Of a stretch of 64,000 bases of DNA, positions 52,781 through 61,489 are shown piece after piece (within the stretch, counting starts at the first letter, position 1; each line of letters opens with the position of its first letter). The position numbers and the translations under genes are program-made. The DNA is taken from contig NZ_JAUQSW010000006.1 of assembly GCF_030581075.1 (NCBI RefSeq), positions 248,001 through 312,000 of the forward strand, in the 5' to 3' direction. Source of the stretch: Hymenobacter cheonanensis (GTDB lineage: Bacteria > Bacteroidota > Bacteroidia > Cytophagales > Hymenobacteraceae). The notes under the pieces were generated by a model that was not told the DNA's origin, ran no database searches, and saw only the letters and a list, made by a program, of their open reading frames with translations.

Positions 52781-52816
52781 CTAGCCCGCGCAGCGGGCGT
52801 ATCTGCCAAATCCATT
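52781..52816. repeat. Short repeat element, family 3 (copy B)
   Basis: AGCCCGCGCAGCGGGC followed by GTATCTGCCAAATCC. It matches the element at 19595-19630 and lies in the rimM-trmD gap. Confidence 0.55.
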
Positions 52817-52835
52817 AAACTCAGTTACCTCTGCG

Positions 52836-53516
52836 GTGCGTATCGACATCCTAACCTGCCAGCCGGACTTGCTCGCCAGCCCGTTTGCCCACTCCATTGT
52901 AAAGCGGGCGCAGGATAAGGGGCTGGCCGAAATACTCGTGCACAACCTGCGCGACTACGCCATTAATAAGCACGGCCAACTCGACGACTACGTATTTGGC
53001 GGCGGGGCCGGCATGGTGCTGCGCGTGGAGCCCATTGCCAGCTGGATTGATGAGTTGCAGGCCCAGCGGACGTACGAGGCCATCATCTACCTCACGCCCG
53101 ACGGCGAGACGCTGCGCCAGCCGCTGGCCAATCGGCTCTCGCTGCTGGGCAACATGATTATCATCTGCGGCCACTACAAAGGCGTGGACCAACGCATTCG
53201 CGACCACTACGTTACGCACGAAATCAGCCTCGGCGACTTTGTGCTGAGCGGCGGCGAGCTGGCTGCCGCCGTGCTGGTCGATGCCGTGGTGCGGCTGCTG
53301 CCCGGCGTGCTGGGCAATGAAGAATCGGCGCTGTCCGACTCTTTCCAGGATGACTTGCTGGCGCCGCCCGTGTACACCCGCCCGGCCGAGTGGCGGGGGC
53401 TAGCCGTACCCGAAATTCTGCTCTCCGGCAATACGCCCAAGATTGAGGAGTGGCGGCACGAGCAGGCGCTGGCCCGCACCCAGGCCCGCCGGCCCGATTT
53501 ACTAGGGCAAGAATGA
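52836..53516 (+). CDS. trmD: tRNA (guanine-N1)-methyltransferase
   Basis: A 226-residue SPOUT methyltransferase that makes m1G37 in tRNAs and prevents +1 frameshifting. The knotted SAM site is seen in [33 protein letters not shown] and the conserved [16 protein letters not shown]. Start is a GTG ([13 protein letters not shown]). Last 14 bp overlap a possible small antisense ORF. rplS follows after 203 bp with its own promoter. Confidence 0.95.
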   Translation: MRIDILTCQPDLLASPFAHSIVKRAQDKGLAEILVHNLRDYAINKHGQLDDYVFGGGAGMVLRVEPIASWIDELQAQRTYEAIIYLTPDGETLRQPLANRLSLLGNMIIICGHYKGVDQRIRDHYVTHEISLGDFVLSGGELAAAVLVDAVVRLLPGVLGNEESALSDSFQDDLLAPPVYTRPAEWRGLAVPEILLSGNTPKIEEWRHEQALARTQARRPDLLGQE

Positions 53517-53603
53517 GTTGTGAAACGTGTAGAGCACCCCAATCAGCCCGGCCAGCGCCGCCAGCCGGCTGATTTTGCCTTGCTTTTCACTTAATCCCCT
53601 CAT
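53502..53603 (-). CDS. Possible small membrane protein, 33 residues, antisense end of trmD
   Basis: ATG at 53603 opens a 33-codon frame ending at 53502: charged start ([13 protein letters not shown]) then a hydrophobic stretch ([14 protein letters not shown]) long enough for a single membrane helix. No ribosome-site or promoter evidence. Could be chance. Confidence 0.3.
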   Translation of the reverse strand: MRGLSEKQGKISRLAALAGLIGVLYTFHNSFLP

Positions 53604-53618
53604 TACCTTCTCACCCCA

Positions 53619-53650
53619 TTTGCATTTGCGCACTTAATTTTCTATCTTTG
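53619..53650 (+). promoter_or_regulatory. Promoter of rplS (TTTG - N20 - TATCTTTG)
   Basis: A -33-like TTTG (53619-53622) and an exact -7 TATCTTTG (53643-53650) are 20 bp apart, close to the Bacteroidota consensus. The leader would be about 65 nt. Confidence 0.65.
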
Positions 53651-53719
53651 CGCTCCGTTTCGCAAAATACCAACCTGTGGGCAGCGGCGCTGCCCGCTTT
53701 GTAATTCTTTTTTTTCGCC

Positions 53720-54100
53720 ATGAGCGTACTACTCGACTTTATCAATGCCGAAGGCCAGGAGCGCCGCGCCAGCTTTCCCAAGTTTGCTGCCGGTGACACC
53801 ATCAACGTGCACGTAAAAATCCGCGAGGGCAACAAGGAGCGCATTCAGCAGTTCCAGGGCGTGGTTATCCAGCGCCGCAACCCTAGCAGCAACGGTGAAA
53901 CCTTCACCGTGCGCAAGATTTCGAACCAGATTGGCACCGAGCGGATTTTCCCGCTGCTGTCGCCCAACATCGACAAAATTGAGGTTATCCGCCGCGGTAA
54001 AGTGCGTCGTGCTCGCCTGTTTTACCTGCGCGGCCTCTCGGGCAAAGCTGCTCGTATCAAGGAGCGTCGTCGCGACGTGGTAAAAGAGGTGGCCGCATAA
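53720..54100 (+). CDS. rplS: Ribosomal protein L19
   Basis: A 126-residue L19 located at the 30S-50S interface. [31 protein letters not shown] and [16 protein letters not shown] are the usual conserved stretches. Length is normal. It has its own promoter, so it can be expressed apart from trmD. A strong terminator follows. Confidence 0.97.
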   Translation: MSVLLDFINAEGQERRASFPKFAAGDTINVHVKIREGNKERIQQFQGVVIQRRNPSSNGETFTVRKISNQIGTERIFPLLSPNIDKIEVIRRGKVRRARLFYLRGLSGKAARIKERRRDVVKEVAA

Positions 54101-54124
54101 GCTGCGCGCTTCGACCAACATGTA

Positions 54125-54160
54125 GCCGGCCTTTCCCTCGCGGGGAAGGCCGGTTTTTTT
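54125..54160 (+). terminator. Terminator of rplS
   Basis: A GC-rich stem (CCGGCCTTTCCC with GGGGAAGGCCGG) with one wobble, 4-nt loop and seven or more T. Confidence 0.9.
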
Positions 54161-54290
54161 TGTGCCGCGCTGCCAGCTGGCAACGTTGTCGGCAACGATT
54201 GCGCAGATAAAGCGGCCTGGCGCCGGCGATACGTAGCGGGTTTGGCAGCAACAGACCGGAATTTAGCGGCCTGTTCCTACCCTCCTGCTC

Positions 54291-55103
54291 ATGATATTCC
54301 GTAGTTCGGCAGCCGCGCTGGGCGTGCTGGGCGTGCTGGCTTTTGCGCCCGCGGCCCCGCCCCACAAGACCAAGGTATACCTGATTGGCGACTCCACGAT
54401 GGCCAATAAGATTCCGGCCACTTTCCCCGAAACGGGCTGGGGGATGCCGCTGGTCACATTTTTCGACTCGACGGTGGTGGTTGATAACCGGGCGCAGAAC
54501 GGGCGCAGTACCCGCACGTTTATTGCCGAAAACCGCTGGCAGCCGGTGGTCGATGCCTTGCAGCCCGGCGACTACGTGCTTATCCAGTTTGGGCACAATG
54601 ACGAGTCGCCCGAGAAAGTGGACCGCTACACGCCGCCCGCCGATTTTCGGCGCAACCTGCTGCGGTTTGTGAGCGAGGCGCGCAGCAAGCGGGCTTTTCC
54701 CATTCTGATTACACCCGTGTCGCGGCGGCAATTTGATAAAGAGGGGCACGTGAAGGAAACGCACGTCACGTACTCGGCCCTCACCGCCGCCGCCGCTACC
54801 GAGGCCAAGGTGCCGCTGGTTGACCTCGACCGGCTGAGCCGCGACCTCTTGCAAAAGCTGGGCGATGAGAACTCCAAGCTGCTGTTTATGCAGCTTGCCC
54901 CCGGCGACCATCCCAACTACCCGCTGGGCCGCAACGACAATACGCACTTCAACGAGCTAGGCGCCCGTAAGATGGCCCAACTCGTGGTGAATGAATTGCG
55001 CGCCCAGCACGTTCCGCTGGCCGAGCAGCACCTCGCCAAAGCCCTGGCCAAGAACATGGTAGCTGCCCCTACGGGTGCGGGTGCGCAGCCCACTACCCCG
55101 TAA
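54291..55103 (+). CDS. Rhamnogalacturonan acetylesterase-like SGNH hydrolase (CE12 type)
   Basis: A 270-residue SGNH esterase with a signal peptide. Blocks: GDSTMAN (catalytic Ser), NGRSTRTF (Gly), FGHNDES (Asn) and NDNTHFNELGA (Asp/His). This pattern is that of rhamnogalacturonan acetylesterases, which remove acetyl groups from pectin. The C-terminal 20 residues are low-complexity. It is followed 1 bp later by a pectin methylesterase gene, which supports a role in pectin de-esterification. Confidence 0.87.
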   Translation: MIFRSSAAALGVLGVLAFAPAAPPHKTKVYLIGDSTMANKIPATFPETGWGMPLVTFFDSTVVVDNRAQNGRSTRTFIAENRWQPVVDALQPGDYVLIQFGHNDESPEKVDRYTPPADFRRNLLRFVSEARSKRAFPILITPVSRRQFDKEGHVKETHVTYSALTAAAATEAKVPLVDLDRLSRDLLQKLGDENSKLLFMQLAPGDHPNYPLGRNDNTHFNELGARKMAQLVVNELRAQHVPLAEQHLAKALAKNMVAAPTGAGAQPTTP

Positions 55104-55104
55104 A

Positions 55105-56055
55105 ATGAAAACGCTTTACGTATTGGCTGGCCTCGGCCTCCTGGCTCTGGCCAGCCACGCCCAGACTGGCCCGCTCGTGGTGGCGGCCGATGGCAGCGGG
55201 CAGTTTCGCACGGTGCAGGCGGCTATTGAGGCGGCTCCTAATCAGGCAGATAAGCCGGTTATCATTCAGCTCAAGCCGGGCATTTACCACGAAAAAGTAA
55301 CGGTGCCCGCGCTAAAAACGCACCTGGTGCTGCGCGGCGCCGACGCGGCTACGACCGTCATCACGTACAGCGACCACGTGGGTATGCCCGGCCTCACAAC
55401 CCCTGGCTCGTACTCAGTGATGGTGCAGGCCAACGACTTCACGGCGGAGAACGTGACCTTTGAGAACGCGGCGGGCTACACCGCCGGCCAGGCCGTGGCG
55501 CTGAGCGTGGAGGGCGACCGGGCTGTTTTCCGGCACTGCCGCATGGTGGGCAACCAGGATGTGCTGCTGCTGGCCACGGGCGGCAGCCGGCAGTATTACC
55601 AGGATTGCTACCTTGAGGGCACGACCGATTTTATTTTCGGGGCTAGCACGGGCGTGTTCGACCACTGCGTGATTAAGAGCAAGAAAAACTCGTTTGTCAC
55701 GGCTGCTTCCACGCCGGCGGGGCAGGCTTACGGCTTTGTGTTCCTGGACTGCCAACTGACGGCCGACACGACCCTGGCCAGGAAAGTATACCTCGGCCGG
55801 CCCTGGCGGCCCCAGGCGCAGGTGGTGTACCTGCGCTGCGCGCTGGGCGGCCACATTGCGCCCGCTGGCTGGGACAACTGGAAAAACGCGGAAAACGAGA
55901 AAACCGCTTATTACGCAGAATATAAGTCGGTTGGGCCCGGGGCCAACCCCGCAGCGCGGGTGCCGTGGAGCCACCAGCTCACGGCTAAGGAGGCGAAGAA
56001 ATATACATTAAAGCAGATTTTTGCGGGCAAAGAAGCCTGGGAACCAGCGCCTTGA
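55105..56055 (+). CDS. Pectin methylesterase (CE8)
   Basis: A 316-residue right-handed beta-helix enzyme with signal peptide (LAGLGLLALASHAQ). Conserved motifs: VVAADGSGQFRTVQAAI, the Gln-containing AGQAVALSVEGD, GNQDVLL (Asp), DFIFGAS (catalytic Asp) and YLGRPWRP (Arg and Trp). It removes methyl esters from homogalacturonan. ATG at 55105 directly follows the acetylesterase stop codon, so the two form an operon; a longer overlapping frame from 55075 is not needed. Confidence 0.92.
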   Translation: MKTLYVLAGLGLLALASHAQTGPLVVAADGSGQFRTVQAAIEAAPNQADKPVIIQLKPGIYHEKVTVPALKTHLVLRGADAATTVITYSDHVGMPGLTTPGSYSVMVQANDFTAENVTFENAAGYTAGQAVALSVEGDRAVFRHCRMVGNQDVLLLATGGSRQYYQDCYLEGTTDFIFGASTGVFDHCVIKSKKNSFVTAASTPAGQAYGFVFLDCQLTADTTLARKVYLGRPWRPQAQVVYLRCALGGHIAPAGWDNWKNAENEKTAYYAEYKSVGPGANPAARVPWSHQLTAKEAKKYTLKQIFAGKEAWEPAP

Positions 56056-56146
56056 GGCATACGCCAGCGAGCAGCTTCCCCAACGGCCCCGCAACCAATG
56101 ATACCTTTGCCGGGTCATTGCTCCTCTCTCCCCTACTTCCTACCCC

Positions 56147-57406
56147 ATGCGTATTTCCCGGCTAGCCGACCAATTGAGCGGCTCCGAAATTATTCGAATT
56201 GGCAACGCCGTGAGCGAGCAGATTCGCCAGGGCGCCACTATCTGCAACCTGACCATTGGAGATTTCGACCCCAAGCTTTTTCCCATTCCGGAGGAGCTGC
56301 GCAAGGGGGTAATGGCGGCCTACGAAGCTGGCCAGACCAACTACCCGCCGGCCGCCGGCATCGCCGACCTGCGCCAGGCGGCCGCCGACTTTTTGCAAAG
56401 CCGCCTCGGCCTGAGCTATTCGGCCAACGACGAGCTTCTGGTGGCCGGGGGCTCGCGCCCGCTCATCTACGCCGCCTATCTGGCCCTGGTAGACCCCGGC
56501 GACCGCGTGGTGTACCCGGTGCCGTCGTGGAACAACAACCACTACTGCCACCTGTCGGGGGCTAGCCAGGTGCTGGTGCCCACCCAGCCCGAAAATGCCT
56601 TCATGCCCACGGCGGCGGAAGTAGCTCCGCACCTGGCCGGCGCCACGCTGCTCGCCCTGTGCTCGCCGCTCAACCCCACCGGCACGGTCTTTACCAAGGA
56701 AGTGCTGGAGGAAATCTGCGACCTCGTGCTGGCCGAAAACAAGCGCCGGGGCCCCGATGAGAAGCCGCTCTACATTCTCTACGACCAGATTTACTGGCTC
56801 CTGACCTTCGGCCAGACCCAGCATTTCGACCCGGTGAGCCTGCGCCCCGAGCTGCGCGACTACGTGGTGTACATCGATGGCATCTCGAAGTGCTTTGCCG
56901 CCACCGGCGTGCGCGTGGGCTATTCGTTCGGCCCTAAGCTGGTGATTGACAAGATGAAATCGCTGCTGGGCCATATCGGCGCCTGGGCACCCAAGGCCGA
57001 GCAGGTGGCTACCGCCGCCCTGCTGCCGCAGGCCGACGTAGTAGACGACTACCTCAGCGACCTCAAAACCAGGCTGCAAGCCAGCCTGGAGGCCGCCTAC
57101 CAGGGCCTGAAGGACCTGCGCAGCCAGGGCTACCCGGTCGATGCCATTACGCCGGCCGGCGCCATCTACCTCACGGCCCAGGTTAACATCATCGGCCGCA
57201 CCACGGCGGCAGGTACCGTGCTAGCCAGCACCAAGGAAATCACTGATTACCTGCTCACCGAGGCGCAGCTGGCGGTGGTGCCATTCAGCGCCTTCGGCGC
57301 CTCGGCGGCCGAGCCGTGGTTCCGCCTCTCGGTGGGCGCCGAGTCGGCCAACTCTATCAAGGCGGCGCTGCCGCGCCTGCAAGCGGCGCTGGATAAGCTG
57401 CAGTAG
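56147..57406 (+). CDS. PLP-dependent aminotransferase (class I/II)
   Basis: A 419-residue fold-type I aminotransferase. The cofactor Lys is in DGISKCFAATGVRVGY; the aspartate-aminotransferase-like NPTG loop is SPLNPTGTVF; YDQIYWLL and the final Arg-containing FRLSVGAE complete the active site. It begins 91 bp after pectin esterase and is probably unrelated to it. Amino donor is unknown; aspartate or a similar acid is plausible. Confidence 0.9.
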   Translation: MRISRLADQLSGSEIIRIGNAVSEQIRQGATICNLTIGDFDPKLFPIPEELRKGVMAAYEAGQTNYPPAAGIADLRQAAADFLQSRLGLSYSANDELLVAGGSRPLIYAAYLALVDPGDRVVYPVPSWNNNHYCHLSGASQVLVPTQPENAFMPTAAEVAPHLAGATLLALCSPLNPTGTVFTKEVLEEICDLVLAENKRRGPDEKPLYILYDQIYWLLTFGQTQHFDPVSLRPELRDYVVYIDGISKCFAATGVRVGYSFGPKLVIDKMKSLLGHIGAWAPKAEQVATAALLPQADVVDDYLSDLKTRLQASLEAAYQGLKDLRSQGYPVDAITPAGAIYLTAQVNIIGRTTAAGTVLASTKEITDYLLTEAQLAVVPFSAFGASAAEPWFRLSVGAESANSIKAALPRLQAALDKLQ

Positions 57407-57438
57407 GTTAGCCAGTTGTACTGGGCTTCTTATAGGCC

Positions 57439-57465
57439 GTCATGCTGAACGCAGTGAAGCATGAC
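57439..57465. repeat. Truncated family-1 repeat (copy F)
   Basis: Starts like the left arm (GTCATGCTGAACGCAGTGAA), then jumps straight to GCATGACG, as if the loop and most of the right arm were deleted. Confidence 0.7.
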
Positions 57466-57490
57466 GACTGTTAAGTTTAAATTATAAATA

Positions 57491-57532
57491 AAAAAAGGGC
57501 TGACTTCGCAGCAACGAAGTCAGCCCTTTTTT
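57491..57532. terminator. Bidirectional terminator, aminotransferase / GH3
   Basis: A perfect 18-bp stem (57491-57508 with 57515-57532) with a 6-nt loop, A-run on one side and T-run on the other. Confidence 0.92.
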
Positions 57533-57550
57533 ATTTGCTTATTTACTGAT

Positions 57551-59851
57551 TTACAAGGTCACGCTGCCCGTTTGGCGAATGTCGCGCGAGGAGCTGCCGA
57601 CCAGCAGGTCAAACTTGCCGGGGGCCAGCACCCAGTCCTTTTTGGCTTCGTCATAATATTTAAACGACTCGGCGGGCAGCGCCAGGGTGATGGTCTTGGT
57701 TTCGCCGGGCTTGAGGAAGACCTTTTCGAAAGCCTTCAGCTCCTTCTCGGGGCGCTTCACGGCCGTTTGGCCGGGCTTGACGTAGAGCTGCACCACCTCG
57801 GCGCCGGCCACCGGGCCGGAATTGGTAACGGTAAGCTTCACGGTGGCGCTCTGCCTGCCGGGCGTCACGGTGAGAGCGCCGTACTTGAAGGTGGTGTAGC
57901 TCAGGCCGTGGCCGAAGGCGAACTGCGGTGCTACGTTGTAGGTGTCGAAGTAGCGGTAGCCCACGTAGATATCGTCTTTGTAGGTTTGCTTCAGCGGGTT
58001 GCCGGGCGTGCTAGGGTACTCGCCGAGCTTCATGGCCGGCGAGTCTTCCAGCTTTACGGGGAAGGTGAAGGGCAGCTTGCCCGACGGGTTCACATCGCCG
58101 AACAGGATGTGGGCCAGCGCGTTGCCGCCTTCCATGCCGGGGTACCAGGCCTCTACAATGCCCTTGGCCTGGCTAACCCAGGCCGACACGTCGATGGGCC
58201 CGCCGCCGAGCAGCACCACGGCCGTGCGGGGGTTGGCGGCCAGTACGGCCTGCACCAGCTCGTCCTGGCCGAAGGGCAGGTTCATGTCGGGCTTATCGAC
58301 GCCTTCGGCGTCGTAGGCGTTGTCGCTCCACTTGGTGTAGTCGTAGCCGTGGGTAGAGCCGCCCACGTAAATCACCACGTCGGCGGCCTTGGCGGCGGCC
58401 ACCGCCTGCTGAATGAGCTGCGGGTCAGCCTTGTGGTCGCGGGCGATGGTGTAGCCGGGCGAATACGTAACCGCCACCTGGCTACCCAGCTCATTTTTAA
58501 TACCTTGCAGCGCCGAAATCTCATACTTGGCCTTGATTTGACCGCTGCCGCCGCCCATTGAGTTCATGCGCTCGGCATTGGCCCCGATGACAGCCACGGT
58601 TTTCACCGACTTCTTGAACGGCAACAGGTTGCCCTCGTTTTTGAGCAGCACAATGCCTTCTTCGGCCACTTTGAGGGCGGTGGCCTGGTGCTCCTTGGTG
58701 TTGTAGGCGCCGGGCTGGCGCTTGGCAGGGCCTAGCTGGTGGGTGGCGTACATCACGCGCAGGATGCGGCGTACCTTGTCGTCGAGCACAGGCAGCAGCG
58801 TAGGGTCTTTCTTGATGGCGGCCAGGGCCGGGTCGGCCAGGAAAAAGCGGTCGTAGTAGCTGCGGGCGGGCGCAGCGGCGCCGGCGCTGGCGCTGGCCTG
58901 GCTCTGGTCGACATTGCCGTACATCATGGCCAGGTCGCTGCCCATTTCGAGGTCGGTGCCGTTGCGCAGCGCCTCCTGCGTATCGTGTACCGAACCCCAG
59001 TCGCTCATTACCAACCCTTTAAAGCCCCATTCCCCTTTCAGAATGGTGTTCATCAAATAGGCGTTTTCGGTGGCGTAGGTGCCCCGAAACTTGTTGTAGG
59101 AGCCCATGAGCGAGTATACGCCGCCCTGCTGCACAGCGGCCTTGAAGCCCGGCAGGTAGATTTCGCGCAGCGCCCGCTCGCTCATGTTCACGTCGATATC
59201 GTCGCGGTGGGTTTCCTGGTTATTGGCCGCGTAGTGCTTCACGCAGGCCGACACGCCCTGGCTTTGCACGCCCTGAATGTAGCCCACCACCATTTTCGAC
59301 ACCAGAAACGGGTCCTCGCTGAGGTACTCGAAGTTGCGGCCGTTGAGCGGGGCACGCACGATGTTGATGCCGGGGCCGAGGATAATGTCCTTGCCGCGCG
59401 CGTTGGCCTCGCTGCCCAGCACCGTGCCGTAGGCGTGGCCGAGCGCGGGGTTCCAGGTTGAGGCCAGGGTGTTGTTGGTGGGCATATAGCTACCCGCATC
59501 GTCGGCGCCCACGGGCGGCTTCCAGTTGCGGCCCTGCTCGGGGCGCACGCCGTGCGGCCCGTCGGAGGTCATAACCTCGGGGATGCCCAGGCGCGGCACG
59601 CCCCCGGCCGCGAAGGCCGAGTTGGCGTGAATCATGTGCACTTTTTCTTCCAGTGTGAGCTTGGCGAGCAGGGCGGTGATTTCGGCTTCGTGGCCGAGCA
59701 GCGCCTGCTGGGCATTGGGGCTAGCCATCGACGTAGAAGTAGTAGCCGGACGCGAGCCAGGCTTGGCTTTTTGGGCCTGGGCACCGCCGGTGGCAGCGCA
59801 AAACAGCGCCGCCGCCAGCAAAGCCTGGGCACGAATGGAAGTGTATTGCAT
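57551..59851 (-). CDS. Glycoside hydrolase family 3, exported (beta-glucosidase type)
   Basis: A 766-residue GH3 enzyme with signal peptide. N-terminal TIM barrel with catalytic nucleophile Asp in VMSDWGS and the SDGPHGVRPE and RNFEYLSEDP motifs; C-terminal alpha/beta sandwich with the probable acid Glu in the later GGSTHGYDYTKWSDN-type loop region; and a fibronectin III-like end (VQLYVKPGQTAVKRPEKEL). Such enzymes release glucose or xylose from beta-linked oligosaccharides. Divergent from the GH30 gene across 168 bp, so they may share regulation. Confidence 0.92.
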   Translation of the reverse strand: MQYTSIRAQALLAAALFCAATGGAQAQKAKPGSRPATTSTSMASPNAQQALLGHEAEITALLAKLTLEEKVHMIHANSAFAAGGVPRLGIPEVMTSDGPHGVRPEQGRNWKPPVGADDAGSYMPTNNTLASTWNPALGHAYGTVLGSEANARGKDIILGPGINIVRAPLNGRNFEYLSEDPFLVSKMVVGYIQGVQSQGVSACVKHYAANNQETHRDDIDVNMSERALREIYLPGFKAAVQQGGVYSLMGSYNKFRGTYATENAYLMNTILKGEWGFKGLVMSDWGSVHDTQEALRNGTDLEMGSDLAMMYGNVDQSQASASAGAAAPARSYYDRFFLADPALAAIKKDPTLLPVLDDKVRRILRVMYATHQLGPAKRQPGAYNTKEHQATALKVAEEGIVLLKNEGNLLPFKKSVKTVAVIGANAERMNSMGGGSGQIKAKYEISALQGIKNELGSQVAVTYSPGYTIARDHKADPQLIQQAVAAAKAADVVIYVGGSTHGYDYTKWSDNAYDAEGVDKPDMNLPFGQDELVQAVLAANPRTAVVLLGGGPIDVSAWVSQAKGIVEAWYPGMEGGNALAHILFGDVNPSGKLPFTFPVKLEDSPAMKLGEYPSTPGNPLKQTYKDDIYVGYRYFDTYNVAPQFAFGHGLSYTTFKYGALTVTPGRQSATVKLTVTNSGPVAGAEVVQLYVKPGQTAVKRPEKELKAFEKVFLKPGETKTITLALPAESFKYYDEAKKDWVLAPGKFDLLVGSSSRDIRQTGSVTL

Positions 59852-60019
59852 GCAGCAAGACAGGGAAATAAGGGTGGGAAAAGGCAGCTTGGCCGCGGCC
59901 AGGGCTAGCGGTGGCCGAAGTTATGGGCTAGCGGGGCAGCCCGCTCGCTTTTTCTGCGGCGGGCCGCTACCTTTAGCCGCCACCCCTGCCCAAAGCTTCG
60001 CTTTCCCACCCGACTGTAT

Positions 60020-61456
60020 ATGCCAATTAAGCTACTTGCTATCAGCTTACTGCTAGCCCCAGGCCTAGCCCGGGCCCAGGGCAGCGCCGAGTGGGTAACA
60101 ACTACCGTCACCGCGCCCTGGCAAACCCGGCCGGCGCTGCGCGCCACGGCTGCCCCCGCCGGCCCGGCCGATGTGACCATCGACCTCGCTAGGCCCGCCC
60201 AAACGATTACCGGCTTCGGCGCCTGCTTTAATGAGCTGGGCTGGACTTCGCTGAGCTTGCTGCCGGCCGCCGACCGCGATAAGGTGTTTCGGGAGCTGTT
60301 TGCGCCGGGCGTGGGGGCCAGTTTCACCATTTGCCGGATGCCGGTGGGGGCCAATGACTTCTCGCGCGACTGGTACTCGTATGACGAAACGCCGGGCGAT
60401 TTTGCGATGCAGCATTTCAGCATTGCCAACGACCGCGAAACGCTCATTCCCTTCATCAGGCAAGCCCAGCGGCAGTACCCGGCCCTGCGCCTGTGGGCCT
60501 CGCCCTGGAGCCCGCCCACCTGGATGAAGCGCAACCAGCACTACGCCGCCGCGGCCGTGCTACCCGAGTACCGCAAGGCGTTTCCGACCCTGGCCGACAA
60601 CGGGCTAGCCCCCGACAAGCAGGGCCAGGAGGGCCACGACCTGTTCATTCAGGAGGACAAGTACTTCGCGGCCTACGCCCTATACTTCGCCAAGTTCATC
60701 GAGGCCTACCGCCAGGAGGGCATTACGGTGGGCATGGTAATGCCGCAGAATGAATTCAACTCGGCCCAGGTTTTCCCGAGCTGCCCCTGGACGGCCACCG
60801 GGCTGGCCCGCTTCGTGGGCTACCTGGGGCCGCAGATGCAGAAGCTGAAAACCGACGTGTTCTTCGGCACGATGGAGCGGGCCAACGAGGCCCTGGTCGA
60901 TACCGTGCTGCGCGACCCGCGCAGCGCGCCCTACGTGCACGGCGTGGGCTTTCAGTGGGCCGGCAAGGGGGCCATTGCCGGCATTCACCGGCGCTACCCC
61001 AGCCTGGCGCTCTACCAGAGCGAGCAGGAATGCGGCGATGGCCAGAACGACTGGAAATACTGTCGCTACACCTGGAGCCTCATGCGCCACTACCTCAGCA
61101 GCGGCGCCAATGCCTACCTGTACTGGAACATTGCCCTGCGCCAGGGCGGCCTCAGCCGCTGGGGCTGGCGCCAAAACTCGCTGCTGACCGTGGACGAGGC
61201 CAGCCGCACCTACCGCTGGACGCCCGAGTACTACCTGCTCAAGCACCTGAGCCACTACGTGTTGACGGGCGCTAAACGATTGACTACCAGCGGCCAGTTC
61301 GACAATGTGCTAGCCTTCCAAAACCCCGATAAAAGCATTATTCTCGTGGCCCAAAACCCCGATGCCGCGCCGCGCACCGTGGCCATTCGGGTGGGCCAGC
61401 GGGTGCTCACGCCCCGGCTGCCGGCCGATTCTTTCAGTACGCTGGTGCTGCGCTAG
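60020..61456 (+). CDS. Glycoside hydrolase family 30, exported
   Basis: A 478-residue GH30 enzyme: signal peptide, TIM barrel and a small beta-sandwich at the C-terminus. The acid Glu is in MPQNEFN and the nucleophile Glu in LYQSEQECGDG; ITGFGACFNELGW and RMPVGANDFSRDWYS are family motifs. GH30 members include glucosylceramidases, beta-1,6-glucanases and xylosidases. The neighbouring GH3 genes fit a beta-glucan role, but this is inference. 33 bp before the second GH3 gene. Confidence 0.9.
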   Translation: MPIKLLAISLLLAPGLARAQGSAEWVTTTVTAPWQTRPALRATAAPAGPADVTIDLARPAQTITGFGACFNELGWTSLSLLPAADRDKVFRELFAPGVGASFTICRMPVGANDFSRDWYSYDETPGDFAMQHFSIANDRETLIPFIRQAQRQYPALRLWASPWSPPTWMKRNQHYAAAAVLPEYRKAFPTLADNGLAPDKQGQEGHDLFIQEDKYFAAYALYFAKFIEAYRQEGITVGMVMPQNEFNSAQVFPSCPWTATGLARFVGYLGPQMQKLKTDVFFGTMERANEALVDTVLRDPRSAPYVHGVGFQWAGKGAIAGIHRRYPSLALYQSEQECGDGQNDWKYCRYTWSLMRHYLSSGANAYLYWNIALRQGGLSRWGWRQNSLLTVDEASRTYRWTPEYYLLKHLSHYVLTGAKRLTTSGQFDNVLAFQNPDKSIILVAQNPDAAPRTVAIRVGQRVLTPRLPADSFSTLVLR

Positions 61457-61489
61457 GCTCTCATTTTCACCATTTTCACCTTCCGTCTT

